Source: Virgisporangium ochraceum (GTDB taxonomy: Bacteria; Actinomycetota; Actinomycetes; Mycobacteriales; Micromonosporaceae). From it: 64,000 nucleotides of DNA. The notes below the pieces were generated by a model that was not told the origin of the DNA, did no database searches, and saw nothing but the letters and a program-made list of their open reading frames with translations. The stretch's first letter is position 1, and every line of letters starts with the position of its first letter. Of this stretch, positions 37,593 through 45,850 are shown piece after piece. A program made the translations under genes and the position numbers. The stretch spans positions 1-64,000 of the forward strand of contig NZ_BOPH01000043.1 of NCBI RefSeq assembly GCF_016863655.1. Direction: 5' to 3'.

Positions 37593-37616
37593 GGTGTCAC
37601 AACGGTGGTGTCACAA
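37593..37616 (+). repeat. 14-base direct repeat upstream of the orphan cytochrome b gene
   Basis: GGTGTCACAA occurs at 37593-37602 and again at 37607-37616, a 14-base period, in the region between the leftward DUF6325 gene and cytochrome b at 37673. Read on the other strand the unit is TTGTGACACC, which resembles half of a CRP/FNR-type site (TGTGA). The rest of this 325-base stretch holds only the in-frame upstream extension of DUF6325 to 37500. Confidence 0.35.
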
Positions 37617-37672
37617 ACGGCGGGTCCCCGGCGTCCCATGCCCGAACCTTCCTTTTATGTCGAGGTGGAGCG

Positions 37673-39253
37673 ATGGACAAGCGCAGGCACGAGACGTCGC
37701 TGCCGGCCAGGACCGCCGGCGGGCTCGACGACCGGCTGCGGGGTGCGACCACCCTGCGCCGGGTGCTGAACAAGGTGTTCCCGGACCACTGGTCGTTCCT
37801 GCTCGGCGAGATCGCGTTGTACGCGTTCGTGGTGCTGCTTCTCACGGGCACGTACCTGGCGCTGTTCTTCGACCCCTCGATGGAGGAGGTCGTCTACGAC
37901 GGCGCCTACACCCCGCTGCGCGGCATCGACATGTCGCGGGCCTACGAGTCGGCCCTCGAGCTGTCGTTCGAGGTCCGCGGCGGCCTGTTCATGCGGCAGA
38001 TGCACCACTGGTCGGCGCTGCTGTTCATGGCCGCGATCGTGCTGCACATGCTGCGGGTGTTCTTCACCGGCGCGTTCCGCAAGCCGCGCGAGCTGACCTG
38101 GATCGTCGGCTCCCTCATGTTCTGGCTGGGCTTCCTGGCCGGGTTCACGGGCTACTCGCTGCCCGACGACGGCCTGTCCGGCACGGGGCTGCGGATCGCC
38201 CACGCGATCATGCTGTCGATCCCGGTGATCGGCTCGTGGGTGGCCGGTTCGCTGTTCGGCGGCGAGTTCCCGGGCACGAGCATCCTGAGCATCTTCTTCA
38301 TCGCGCACGTGCTGCTGATCCCCGGCACGCTCGTGGCGCTGATCACCGTGCACCTGGGCCTGCTGGTCAAGCAGAAACACACCCAGTTCCCGGGACCGGG
38401 GCGCACGGAGCACAACGTGGTCGGCGTGCGCATGTTCCCCGGGTTCGCGCTGAAGTCCGGCGGGTTCTTCCTGTTCGTCTTCGCGACGATCGCGCTGCTC
38501 GGCGGCCTGTTCCAGATCAACCCGATCTGGATCTTCGGGCCGTACCAGGCGTCGGTGGTGTCGGCGGCGAGCCAACCGGACTGGTACGTCATGTTCCTCG
38601 ACGGTTCCACCCGGCTGTTCCCGCCGTGGGAGATCCGGGTGCTCGGGTACACCGTGCCGCCGCTGTTCTGGCCGACGGTCGTGCTGCCCGGCGTGCTCGC
38701 CACGGTCCACGCGCTCTACCCGATCATCGACCGGCGGTTCACGAAGGACCAGCGGGCCCACCACCTGCTGCAGCGGCCGCGGGACGCGCCCGCCCGCACC
38801 GGCCTCGGCGCGATGGCGGTGTCGTTCTACCTCGTGCTGACGCTGTCGGGCGCCAACGACGTGATCGCCGAGAAGTTCCACATCAGCCTGAACGCGATGA
38901 CCTGGGCGGGCCGGATCGGCCTGCTCGTGGTGCCGCCGCTGGGCTACTACGTGGCGTACCGGATCGCGCTGGCACTCCAGCAGCACGACCGCGAGGTGCT
39001 GGCCCACGGCGTCGAGACCGGCATCATCCGGCGGCTGCCCGACGGTGGGTTCGTCGAGGTCCATCAGCCGCTGGGCCCGGCGGGCGACGGTCGGTTGGAG
39101 TACGTGGGCACGCCGGTCCCGAAGAAGCTGAACCGCGTGGGCGCGCTGCTGCCGACGGTCAAGGGGTTCTTCTACCCGATCGAGAGGCCGGCGCCGCCGG
39201 CACAGCTCAGTGAGGCCCCGGCGCGCGAGGAGGTCCGGACGGGCGGGAGCTGA
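37673..39253 (+). CDS. Orphan cytochrome b subunit of a cytochrome bc complex (QcrB-like)
   Basis: A 526-residue membrane protein from the ATG at 37673 with GAGGTGGAG upstream. It has about nine hydrophobic helices and the actinobacterial QcrB pattern. Haem-ligand histidine pairs are visible in QMHHWSALLFMAAIVLH and in IAHVLLIPGTLVALITVH; GYSLPDDGLSG and PPWEIRVLGY are also conserved. In the family it forms the quinol-oxidising membrane core with the Rieske protein QcrA and cytochrome c QcrC. Neither qcrA nor qcrC is adjacent, so this is probably a paralogue of the main qcrCAB copy. Its end overlaps the convergent response regulator by 47 bases. Confidence 0.88.
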   Translation: MDKRRHETSLPARTAGGLDDRLRGATTLRRVLNKVFPDHWSFLLGEIALYAFVVLLLTGTYLALFFDPSMEEVVYDGAYTPLRGIDMSRAYESALELSFEVRGGLFMRQMHHWSALLFMAAIVLHMLRVFFTGAFRKPRELTWIVGSLMFWLGFLAGFTGYSLPDDGLSGTGLRIAHAIMLSIPVIGSWVAGSLFGGEFPGTSILSIFFIAHVLLIPGTLVALITVHLGLLVKQKHTQFPGPGRTEHNVVGVRMFPGFALKSGGFFLFVFATIALLGGLFQINPIWIFGPYQASVVSAASQPDWYVMFLDGSTRLFPPWEIRVLGYTVPPLFWPTVVLPGVLATVHALYPIIDRRFTKDQRAHHLLQRPRDAPARTGLGAMAVSFYLVLTLSGANDVIAEKFHISLNAMTWAGRIGLLVVPPLGYYVAYRIALALQQHDREVLAHGVETGIIRRLPDGGFVEVHQPLGPAGDGRLEYVGTPVPKKLNRVGALLPTVKGFFYPIERPAPPAQLSEAPAREEVRTGGS

Positions 39254-39914
39254 CCAGCCCCGTCTGGTACGCGATCACGACGAGCTGCGCCCGGTCGCGC
39301 GCGCCGAGCTTCACCATCGCGTGGCTGACGTGGGTGCGCGCGGTGGCCGGGCTGAGGAACAGCTCGGCGCCGATCTCGGCGTTGCTGAGCCCCTGCCCGA
39401 CCAGCGCCAGCACCTCGCGTTCGCGCTGGGTGAGGACCGCGAGCCGGTCCTCCGCCACCATCGTGGCGGCGCGTTCCGCGGTGAACTGGGCGATGAGCCG
39501 GCGGGTGATGCGCGGCGCCAGCAGCGCCTCCCCGGCGGCGACCACCCGGATCGCGTGCAGGAGCTCGGCCGGGCCGGCGTCCTTGAGCAGGAAGCCGCTC
39601 GCGCCGGCCTGCAGCGCCTCGAAGACGTAGGCGTCGGTGTCGTACGTGGTCAGGATCAGGACGCGGACGTGTTCCAGGCCCCGCGTCCCGACGATCCGGC
39701 CGGTGGCCTGGATCCCGTCGACCTCCGGCATCCGGATGTCCATGAGGACGACGTCGGGTCTGGTGCGCCGGGCCTGCTCGACCGCCTGCGCGCCGTTGGC
39801 GGCCTCCCCCACCACCGAGATGTCGTCCTCGGCGTCGAGCAGCACCTTGAACCCCGACCGGACCAGCACCTGGTCGTCGGCGAGCAGCACGCCGATCGGC
39901 GGCACCGGGCTCAC
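39207..39914 (-). CDS. NarL/LuxR family response regulator
   Basis: A 235-residue response regulator. Receiver domain residues ~6-125 with the phospho-acceptor in VVLMDIRMPEVDG and the conserved Lys in FLLKDAG. LuxR HTH near residues 158-220 (LTQREREVLALVGQGLSNAE, LSPATARTHVSHAMVKLGA). The GTG start overlaps the stop of the histidine kinase gene (GTGTGA), so the pair is a coupled two-component system. Its 3' end overlaps the convergent cytochrome b gene by 47 bases. Confidence 0.93.
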   Translation of the reverse strand: MSPVPPIGVLLADDQVLVRSGFKVLLDAEDDISVVGEAANGAQAVEQARRTRPDVVLMDIRMPEVDGIQATGRIVGTRGLEHVRVLILTTYDTDAYVFEALQAGASGFLLKDAGPAELLHAIRVVAAGEALLAPRITRRLIAQFTAERAATMVAEDRLAVLTQREREVLALVGQGLSNAEIGAELFLSPATARTHVSHAMVKLGARDRAQLVVIAYQTGLVSSRPSGPPRAPGPH

Positions 39915-41110
39915 ACCTGCACCGGCTCGACCGGCACCAGCGGCAGCCGGGCGGTGACCTGGAACCCGCCGGACGGTCGCTGTCCGGCGGTCAGCTCGCC
40001 ACCGAGCAGTGCACAGCGCTCACGCATGCCGGTGATCCCGCGGCCGTCGACCGACGGCGGGCGGACCTGCGGGTCGTCGTCGCCGGCGGCCCGGCAGCCC
40101 TCGTCGGTCACCCTGATCTCCAGCGCGTCGCTGCCGTGGTCGAGCGCGATCGTCACGCGGGTCGGCCCGACGTGCCGGATCACGTTCGTGATCGACTCCT
40201 GCACGATCCGGTAGGCGGTGTGGTCGACCGCGCTCGGCACCGGCGCGGTCGACGGCGTCGCGTCGACCGTGACGTCGAGCCCCGCCTCCCGGGCCATCGC
40301 GGTGAGCGCGTCGACCTGGTCGAGGCCGGGATGCGGCACCCGCCCGTCGTCGGAGTCGCGGAGCACACCGAGCACGGCCCGCATCTCGTGCAGCGCCTGC
40401 GCGCTGGTCTCCTCGATCGTCACCAGCGCCTCGCGCGCCCCTTCCGGCCGCTTGTCGAGCAGGTACGCGGTGACGCCGGCATGCACGTTGATGATCGCGA
40501 TGGCGTGCGCGACGGTGTCGTGCACCTCGCGGGCGATCCGCAGCCGCTCGGCGTCGACCCGCAGCCGCGCCTCGTCCTCGCGGGTCCGTTCGGCCTGCCG
40601 GGCCCGCTCCAGCGCGTCGACCGCGGCGACCCGCCGCGACCGGGCCGACTCGCCCAGCGCGGCGGCCATCACCGACGCCGAGATCCGGAAGAACACCCAT
40701 CCCAGGGTGGGCCCGGGACCGGTGTCGGCCAGGGCGACGAGCCAGCCGAGGGTCAGCACGGTGATCCCCGCGCCGGCGATCCGCACCGACCGCCGCCCGT
40801 CGCCGTACGCGGTGACCGTGTACAGGGACACGAACAACGCGATCCAGCCGGGACCGTCGGAGAAGCCGACCACGTAGTACGCCAGGCTGCAGGCAGCGGT
40901 CGTCACGAACACCGCCACCGGCCACCGACGGCGCGCGACCAGCGCCAGGCCGCTGACGACCAGCAGGACGTAACCGAGGTGGCCGAGGTCGGTCAGCGGC
41001 CGCGACCCCTCCTCGGCCGGCTTCGCGAGCGTCCCCTGCACCTGCATGGCGGCCACGACGAGCGCGAGCAGGGCGTCCTGCGCCCAGACCGGCACCGCTC
41101 GGCGTTCCAT
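39911..41110 (-). CDS. Sensor histidine kinase (HisKA_3 type)
   Basis: A 399-residue kinase from the ATG at 41108-41110 (MERRAVPVWAQDALLA). Five or so N-terminal transmembrane helices occupy residues ~10-160. The H-box is AREVHDTVAHAIAIINVHAG and the HATPase domain follows (AYRIVQESITNVIRH N-box, GRGITGMRER G-box). It signals to the response regulator encoded immediately downstream. It is divergent from the MMPL transporter gene at 41253, with 142 bases between, and regulation of that transporter is a reasonable inference. The stimulus is unknown. Confidence 0.92.
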   Translation of the reverse strand: MERRAVPVWAQDALLALVVAAMQVQGTLAKPAEEGSRPLTDLGHLGYVLLVVSGLALVARRRWPVAVFVTTAACSLAYYVVGFSDGPGWIALFVSLYTVTAYGDGRRSVRIAGAGITVLTLGWLVALADTGPGPTLGWVFFRISASVMAAALGESARSRRVAAVDALERARQAERTREDEARLRVDAERLRIAREVHDTVAHAIAIINVHAGVTAYLLDKRPEGAREALVTIEETSAQALHEMRAVLGVLRDSDDGRVPHPGLDQVDALTAMAREAGLDVTVDATPSTAPVPSAVDHTAYRIVQESITNVIRHVGPTRVTIALDHGSDALEIRVTDEGCRAAGDDDPQVRPPSVDGRGITGMRERCALLGGELTAGQRPSGGFQVTARLPLVPVEPVQV

Positions 41111-41252
41111 GTGGCGATGATAGGTGTCCCGGGCGGGCCGCCGGCTACGTCGACGGGCGTAAAGACGGCCCCGCCGGCTACGCAGATCTGAGTAGGCACC
41201 GCCATCCGCCGTGTGACGACGTACCCCGTCCCGCGCCGCGACCATCGCTTCC

Positions 41253-43436
41253 GTGACTCCATCAGAAGCTGACACCCAGCGACCCGGGCCGCTCGGCCGG
41301 CTCGGCGGCCTCGCCTTCCGTCGACGCGGACGGGTCCTGCTCGCCTGGGCCGTGGCGCTCGCCGCCACCTTCGCGCTGTCGGCCGCGTTCGGCGGCGAAC
41401 CGGCCACCGACTCCGCCACCCCCGGCTCGGACTCCGAGCGCGCACAGCACCTGTTGAGCGAGCGCTTCCCGGCCCAGGCCGGCGACACGGTGCGGGTGGT
41501 CGTGCGCGCCGACGACGTCACCGGCGCCGACGTGCGCGCCGACGTCGACGCGCTCCTCGACCGGCTCGGCGGCATGCCGCACGTCACCGCCGTCGAGGAC
41601 CCCTACGCCACCGCCGGCTCGGTCACCCCGGACCGCCGGACGCTCGTCGCCCGCGTCTACCTCGACGTCATCAACCCGAACGACATGCCGGTCGAGGACA
41701 CCACCCGCATGCTGGAGGCGGCCGAGAGCAGCGGGCTGACCGTGGCCCTCGGCGGCCGCGCCATCCAGCTCGCCGAGTCGGGCCAGCCCGGGTCGGAGCT
41801 GCTCGGGCTGCTGGCGGCCGCGGTGATCCTGCTCGTCATGTTCGGCTCGGTGGTCGCCGCCGGGCTCCCGCTGGCGATGGCGATCGGCGGGCTGGCGCTC
41901 AGCTCCGGCCTGATCGGTCTCGCCGCCGCGGTGGTCGACGTGCCCGACTTCGCGCCGATCATCGGCGTGACGCTGGGCATCGCGCTCGGCATCGACTACG
42001 CGCTGCTGATGGTCACGCGGTTCCGCGAGTGGCGCGCGGCCGGCCTCGACCCGGAGGCCGCGACGGTGGCGACGCTCGACACCGCCGGCCGGGCCGTCCT
42101 CGTGGCCGGGGGCACGGTCATGGTCAGCATGGCGGGGTTGTTCGTGGTCGGGCTGTCGGTGATGAACGGCACCGCCGTCGTCACGATGATCGCGACGCTC
42201 GTGGTGATGGCCGCCGCCATGACCCTGTTCCCCGCGTTGCTGGGCTACCTGGGACGGTGGATCGACCGGCTCCGGGTACCGCTGGGGCGGCGTCGCGCCA
42301 CCGGCACCCCGTCGGCCGGCTGGACCCGGTGGAGCGGGCTGATCCAGCGGCACAGCGGGCTCGCCACGGTGGTCAGCGTCGGTCTGCTGCTGCTCCTCGC
42401 CGCGCCGTTCCTCGGGGTGCACTTCGCCCTGCCCGACGCCGGCAACGATCCGGTGGACACGTCGAACCGGCGGGCGTACGACCTGCTCGCCGAGGGCTTC
42501 GGCCCGGGCGCGAACGGCCCGCTGCTCGTCGTGGTCGACGCGCCCGGCGGCGACAGCGCCGCCGTGCAGGGGCTCCGGTCGGACCTCGTCGGGACCGGCG
42601 GGGTCGCGTCCGTGTCGCCGGCGCGGTTCGACCCGGCGGGACGCACGGCGCTGATCACCGTGGTGCCCACCACCGGCCCCCAGGAGGCGGCCACCGAGGA
42701 CCTCGTCCGGACCGTCCGCGACGACGTCGTCCCGGGCAACGGCACCCGGGCGTACGTCGGTGGCGCGACCGCGGCGACGATCGACGTCAGCGCGTCGATC
42801 GTGGACCGCCTTCCGCTGCTCATCGGCGGCGTGGTCGTCCTGTCGATGCTCCTGCTGCTGCTGGCGTTCCGCAGCGTGGTCATCGCGGTGACCGCGGCCG
42901 TGATGAACCTGCTGTCGGTGGCCGCCGCCTACGGGGTGGTGGCGTACGTCCTCGACGGCGGCTGGGCCGGCCGGCTGGTCGGCATCGACACCGCGACCCC
43001 GATGGCCGCGTTCGTCCCGGTGATCATGTTCGCGCTGCTGTTCGGCCTGTCGATGGACTACGAGGTCTTCCTGATCAGCCGGATGCGCGAGGCGTGGGTG
43101 CGCACGCGGGACAACGGCGCGGCCATCGTCACCGGCCTCGCGCGGACCGGACGGGTGATCACCGCCGCCGCCGCGATCATGATCGTGGTGTTCGCCGCGA
43201 TCATCCCGAACGACCGGGTCTTCATCAAGGTGTTCGGGGTCGGCATGGTCGCGGCCATCCTCGTCGACGCCACGATCATCCGGATGCTGCTCGTCCCGGC
43301 GGTGATGCACCTGCTCGGCCGCCACAACTGGTACCTGCCCCGCTTCCTGGCGCGGCGCCTGCCGCAGCTGCACGTCGAAGGACCGCCCTCCGCGTCCCGG
43401 AAGGACGCCGAGCTGGTCTCCGCACACCCGAGCTGA
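41253..43436 (+). CDS. MMPL family RND transporter
   Basis: A 727-residue transporter from a GTG start. It shows the duplicated RND layout: a first helix near residue 30, a large extracytoplasmic loop, six helices (residues ~180-360), a second loop and six further helices (~515-700). The proton-relay-type residues appear in GIALGIDYALLMVTRF and LLFGLSMDYEVFLISRM, both diagnostic of MMPL proteins. MMPL pumps export lipids, siderophores or drugs. The divergent two-component system may control it. It is followed at 12 bases by a DUF6220 gene. Confidence 0.92.
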   Translation: MTPSEADTQRPGPLGRLGGLAFRRRGRVLLAWAVALAATFALSAAFGGEPATDSATPGSDSERAQHLLSERFPAQAGDTVRVVVRADDVTGADVRADVDALLDRLGGMPHVTAVEDPYATAGSVTPDRRTLVARVYLDVINPNDMPVEDTTRMLEAAESSGLTVALGGRAIQLAESGQPGSELLGLLAAAVILLVMFGSVVAAGLPLAMAIGGLALSSGLIGLAAAVVDVPDFAPIIGVTLGIALGIDYALLMVTRFREWRAAGLDPEAATVATLDTAGRAVLVAGGTVMVSMAGLFVVGLSVMNGTAVVTMIATLVVMAAAMTLFPALLGYLGRWIDRLRVPLGRRRATGTPSAGWTRWSGLIQRHSGLATVVSVGLLLLLAAPFLGVHFALPDAGNDPVDTSNRRAYDLLAEGFGPGANGPLLVVVDAPGGDSAAVQGLRSDLVGTGGVASVSPARFDPAGRTALITVVPTTGPQEAATEDLVRTVRDDVVPGNGTRAYVGGATAATIDVSASIVDRLPLLIGGVVVLSMLLLLLAFRSVVIAVTAAVMNLLSVAAAYGVVAYVLDGGWAGRLVGIDTATPMAAFVPVIMFALLFGLSMDYEVFLISRMREAWVRTRDNGAAIVTGLARTGRVITAAAAIMIVVFAAIIPNDRVFIKVFGVGMVAAILVDATIIRMLLVPAVMHLLGRHNWYLPRFLARRLPQLHVEGPPSASRKDAELVSAHPS

Positions 43437-43448
43437 AGGAGCACGACC

Positions 43449-43865
43449 GTGCGCAAGATGTTCGCCGTCCTCGCCACCATGCTGGTGATCGTGCTGGTGG
43501 CACAGTTCTTCCTCGCCGCGAGCGGCGCGTTCGACCCGGCACCGCGCGAGGAGGCGTTCCGGGCGCACCGCGCCCTCGGATACGCGACGGTCCTCGTGGC
43601 GCTCGTCCTGACGATCGTCGCCGCGTCGACGCGGACACCCGGCCGGCTCGTCGGGCTGACCGCGCTCATCGCCGGACTCGGCGTCGTCCAGGGCCTCATC
43701 CGGGCCGTCGCCGCCGCGTTCGACGACCGGGCCGGCATGCTGGTCTTCGGGCTGCACGCGGTCAACGCCCTGGTGATGTTCGGGCTGGCCCTCACGGTGG
43801 CCCGGCGGGCGTGGGCGAGGCCGGCGGGGGTCGCGGACCCGGCACCGGCCGCCCGGGTGTCATGA
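43449..43865 (+). CDS. DUF6220 family membrane protein
   Basis: A 138-residue protein with four hydrophobic helices and a GGAG-like ribosome site (GAAGGAG). The pattern LVAQFFLAASGAF, the HRALGYA segment and the final helix HAVNALVMFGLALTV fit DUF6220, small four-helix actinomycete membrane proteins. The conserved histidines could bind metal or haem, but no function is established. The stop overlaps the ATG of the multicopper oxidase gene (ATGA), suggesting a shared role in copper or electron handling. Confidence 0.78.
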   Translation: MRKMFAVLATMLVIVLVAQFFLAASGAFDPAPREEAFRAHRALGYATVLVALVLTIVAASTRTPGRLVGLTALIAGLGVVQGLIRAVAAAFDDRAGMLVFGLHAVNALVMFGLALTVARRAWARPAGVADPAPAARVS

Positions 43866-45772
43866 CGACCGGCCAGCTGATCGTCGTCGACCACGCGGTG
43901 GCGCTGCTGAGCGTCGTCGCGTGGTCGGCGGCCGGTGCCACCGCGGCCCTGCGGCGTACCCGGCCGGCGCTCGGGCTTCTCGTGGTGGCCGTCGTGGTGA
44001 CGCTCGCGCGGGTCGGCACCGTCGCGGTCCTGGCCGGCCGCGGCTGGTGGTTCGTCCGGGAGAAGGTGCTGCTGGGCCTTCCCCTGCTGGTCACGGTCGG
44101 CGCGGCGGCCGTCGCGGTCGCCGGCGCGCACCTGCGGACGGGACGGCATACGCACCGGACCGCGGTGGTCCTGCTGCTCGGCACCGGGTACGCGGCGCTG
44201 GCCGGGCTGCTGACCACGCTCGTGGCCGGTTACCCGCTGACCGTGAGCACCGGGCTGATCGCGATCGCCGCCGTCGGTGGGGCCGCCCTGCTGACCGCGC
44301 GGGTCCTGGACAACCCGCCCGCGCCCACCGGGGAGCCCACGATCGAGCGCCGTCGGTTTCTCGGCGCGGCGGGCGGCGCCGTCGTGGCCGGTGCCGGTAC
44401 CACCGGGGTCGGCCTGCTGTTCCTTCCCTCGGAACCCGCCGCGGTCGACGGCGGCGGTACCGGGCAGACCGTGTCGGTGGCCGACCTGCGGGGCGCCGGC
44501 GAGCCGGCACCCGGCGGCGAGGTCCGGCGGTACACGCTCACCGCGCGGGTCGCCACGGTGCGGCTTCCGACCGGGCGCGAGGTCGAGGCATGGACGTTCG
44601 ACGGTCGGGTCCCCGGTCCCCCGGTCACGGCCACCGAGGGCGACGTCATCGAGGTGACGCTGCGCAACACCGACATCGGCGACGGGGTGACGCTGCACTG
44701 GCACGGCTACGACGTGCCCTGCGGCGAGGACGGCGCACCGGGCGTCACCCAGGACGTGGTGCGTCCGGGTGGTGAGTTCGTCTACCGCTTCCGCGCCGAC
44801 CAGACCGGAACCTACTGGTACCACACCCATCAGGCGTCGCATCGCGGTGTGCGCCGCGGCCTGTTCGGCACGCTCGTCGTGACGCCGCGGGACCGGCCGG
44901 CCGACGACGCGCGGCGGCTGGACCTGACGCTGCCCGTGCACACGTACGACGACACCACGGTTCTCGCCGATCCCGACGGCCGTACGGAGCACACCGCGGC
45001 GGTCGACACCCCGGTGCGGCTGCGGGTGGTCAACACCGACTCCGTGCCGCACCGGCTCGCCCTGGCCGGTACGCCCTTCCGGGTGGCGGCCGTCGACGGG
45101 CGCGACCTCAACCGGCCGGGCGAGGTGGTCCGGACCGCGCTGCGGCTACCCGCCGGCGGCCGGTACGACCTCGTGTTCGTCATGCCGGACCGGCCGGTGA
45201 CGCTCGTCGTCGACGACGCGGACGCCGTGCACGTGCGTCCCGGCGGTGACGCCGGCGGCCCGGTCGAGGACCCGTCCGGGTGGCCGGAGCTCGACCTGCT
45301 GCGTTACGGAGTGCCGGCCGCCGTGCCGTTCGACGCCGACGGCGGCGACGTCACCCGTCACTTCACGATGGTGCTGGACCGGGGCGTCGCCATGGTCGAC
45401 GGCAGCCCGGCGTTCGCGCAGACCGTGAACGGCCGGGGTCACCCGTCGGTGCCGGACCAGCTCGTGGCCGAGGGGGACCTGGTGCGGTTCACCGTGGTCA
45501 ACCGGAGCCTGGAGACGCACCCGTGGCACCTGCACGGGCATCCCGTGCTGGTGCTGTCGAGGAACGGGACGCGGGCCGCCGGGAGTCCACTGTGGATGGA
45601 CACGTTCGACGTCCGTCCCGGCGAGGTGTGGCGGGTCGCGTTCCGCGCGACGAACCCGGGCGTCTGGATGAACCACTGCCACAACCTCGCCCACGCGCAC
45701 GAGGGGATGATGCTGCGGCTGCGCTACCACGGCGTCACCACGCCGTTCCACGGCGCGCACACCGGCGCCTGA
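43862..45772 (+). CDS. Multicopper oxidase fused to an N-terminal five-helix membrane domain, with internal twin-arginine motif
   Basis: A 636-residue protein. Residues ~1-150 hold five transmembrane helices. RRRFLGAAGGAVVAGAG (163-179) is a twin-arginine-like signal inside the chain. The cupredoxin part carries all copper-site motifs: LHWHGYD, YWYHTHQ, HPWHLHGH and NHCHNLAHAHEGM, so type 1, 2 and 3 copper centres look complete. Family members oxidise copper, phenols or metals outside the cell. Start ATG 43862 overlaps the DUF6220 stop. The five helices plus Tat-like motif recall dual Sec/Tat-inserted Rieske proteins. A GC hairpin follows. Confidence 0.87.
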   Translation: MTTGQLIVVDHAVALLSVVAWSAAGATAALRRTRPALGLLVVAVVVTLARVGTVAVLAGRGWWFVREKVLLGLPLLVTVGAAAVAVAGAHLRTGRHTHRTAVVLLLGTGYAALAGLLTTLVAGYPLTVSTGLIAIAAVGGAALLTARVLDNPPAPTGEPTIERRRFLGAAGGAVVAGAGTTGVGLLFLPSEPAAVDGGGTGQTVSVADLRGAGEPAPGGEVRRYTLTARVATVRLPTGREVEAWTFDGRVPGPPVTATEGDVIEVTLRNTDIGDGVTLHWHGYDVPCGEDGAPGVTQDVVRPGGEFVYRFRADQTGTYWYHTHQASHRGVRRGLFGTLVVTPRDRPADDARRLDLTLPVHTYDDTTVLADPDGRTEHTAAVDTPVRLRVVNTDSVPHRLALAGTPFRVAAVDGRDLNRPGEVVRTALRLPAGGRYDLVFVMPDRPVTLVVDDADAVHVRPGGDAGGPVEDPSGWPELDLLRYGVPAAVPFDADGGDVTRHFTMVLDRGVAMVDGSPAFAQTVNGRGHPSVPDQLVAEGDLVRFTVVNRSLETHPWHLHGHPVLVLSRNGTRAAGSPLWMDTFDVRPGEVWRVAFRATNPGVWMNHCHNLAHAHEGMMLRLRYHGVTTPFHGAHTGA

Positions 45773-45808
45773 CCGGGCCCCCCGCCGGCGCGGCGGAGCG
45801 CCCGGCCC

Positions 45809-45845
45809 GACGGGGTGCCGGCACCACGGGGGCCGGCACCCCGTC
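45809..45845. terminator. Perfect 14-bp hairpin between convergent multicopper oxidase and cellulase genes
   Basis: GACGGGGTGCCGGC (45809-45822) pairs fully with GCCGGCACCCCGTC (45832-45845) over a 9-base loop. It lies between two convergent genes (stops at 45772 and 45851) and is symmetric, so it can terminate both transcripts. Confidence 0.75.
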
Positions 45846-45850
45846 ACGGG

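Noticed and set aside
41262..43757. Leftward 831-codon frame opposite the MMPL transporter
   Set aside because: His/Arg/Gly/Asp-rich shadow typical of the antisense frame in GC-rich DNA; the MMPL protein on the other strand is unmistakable.
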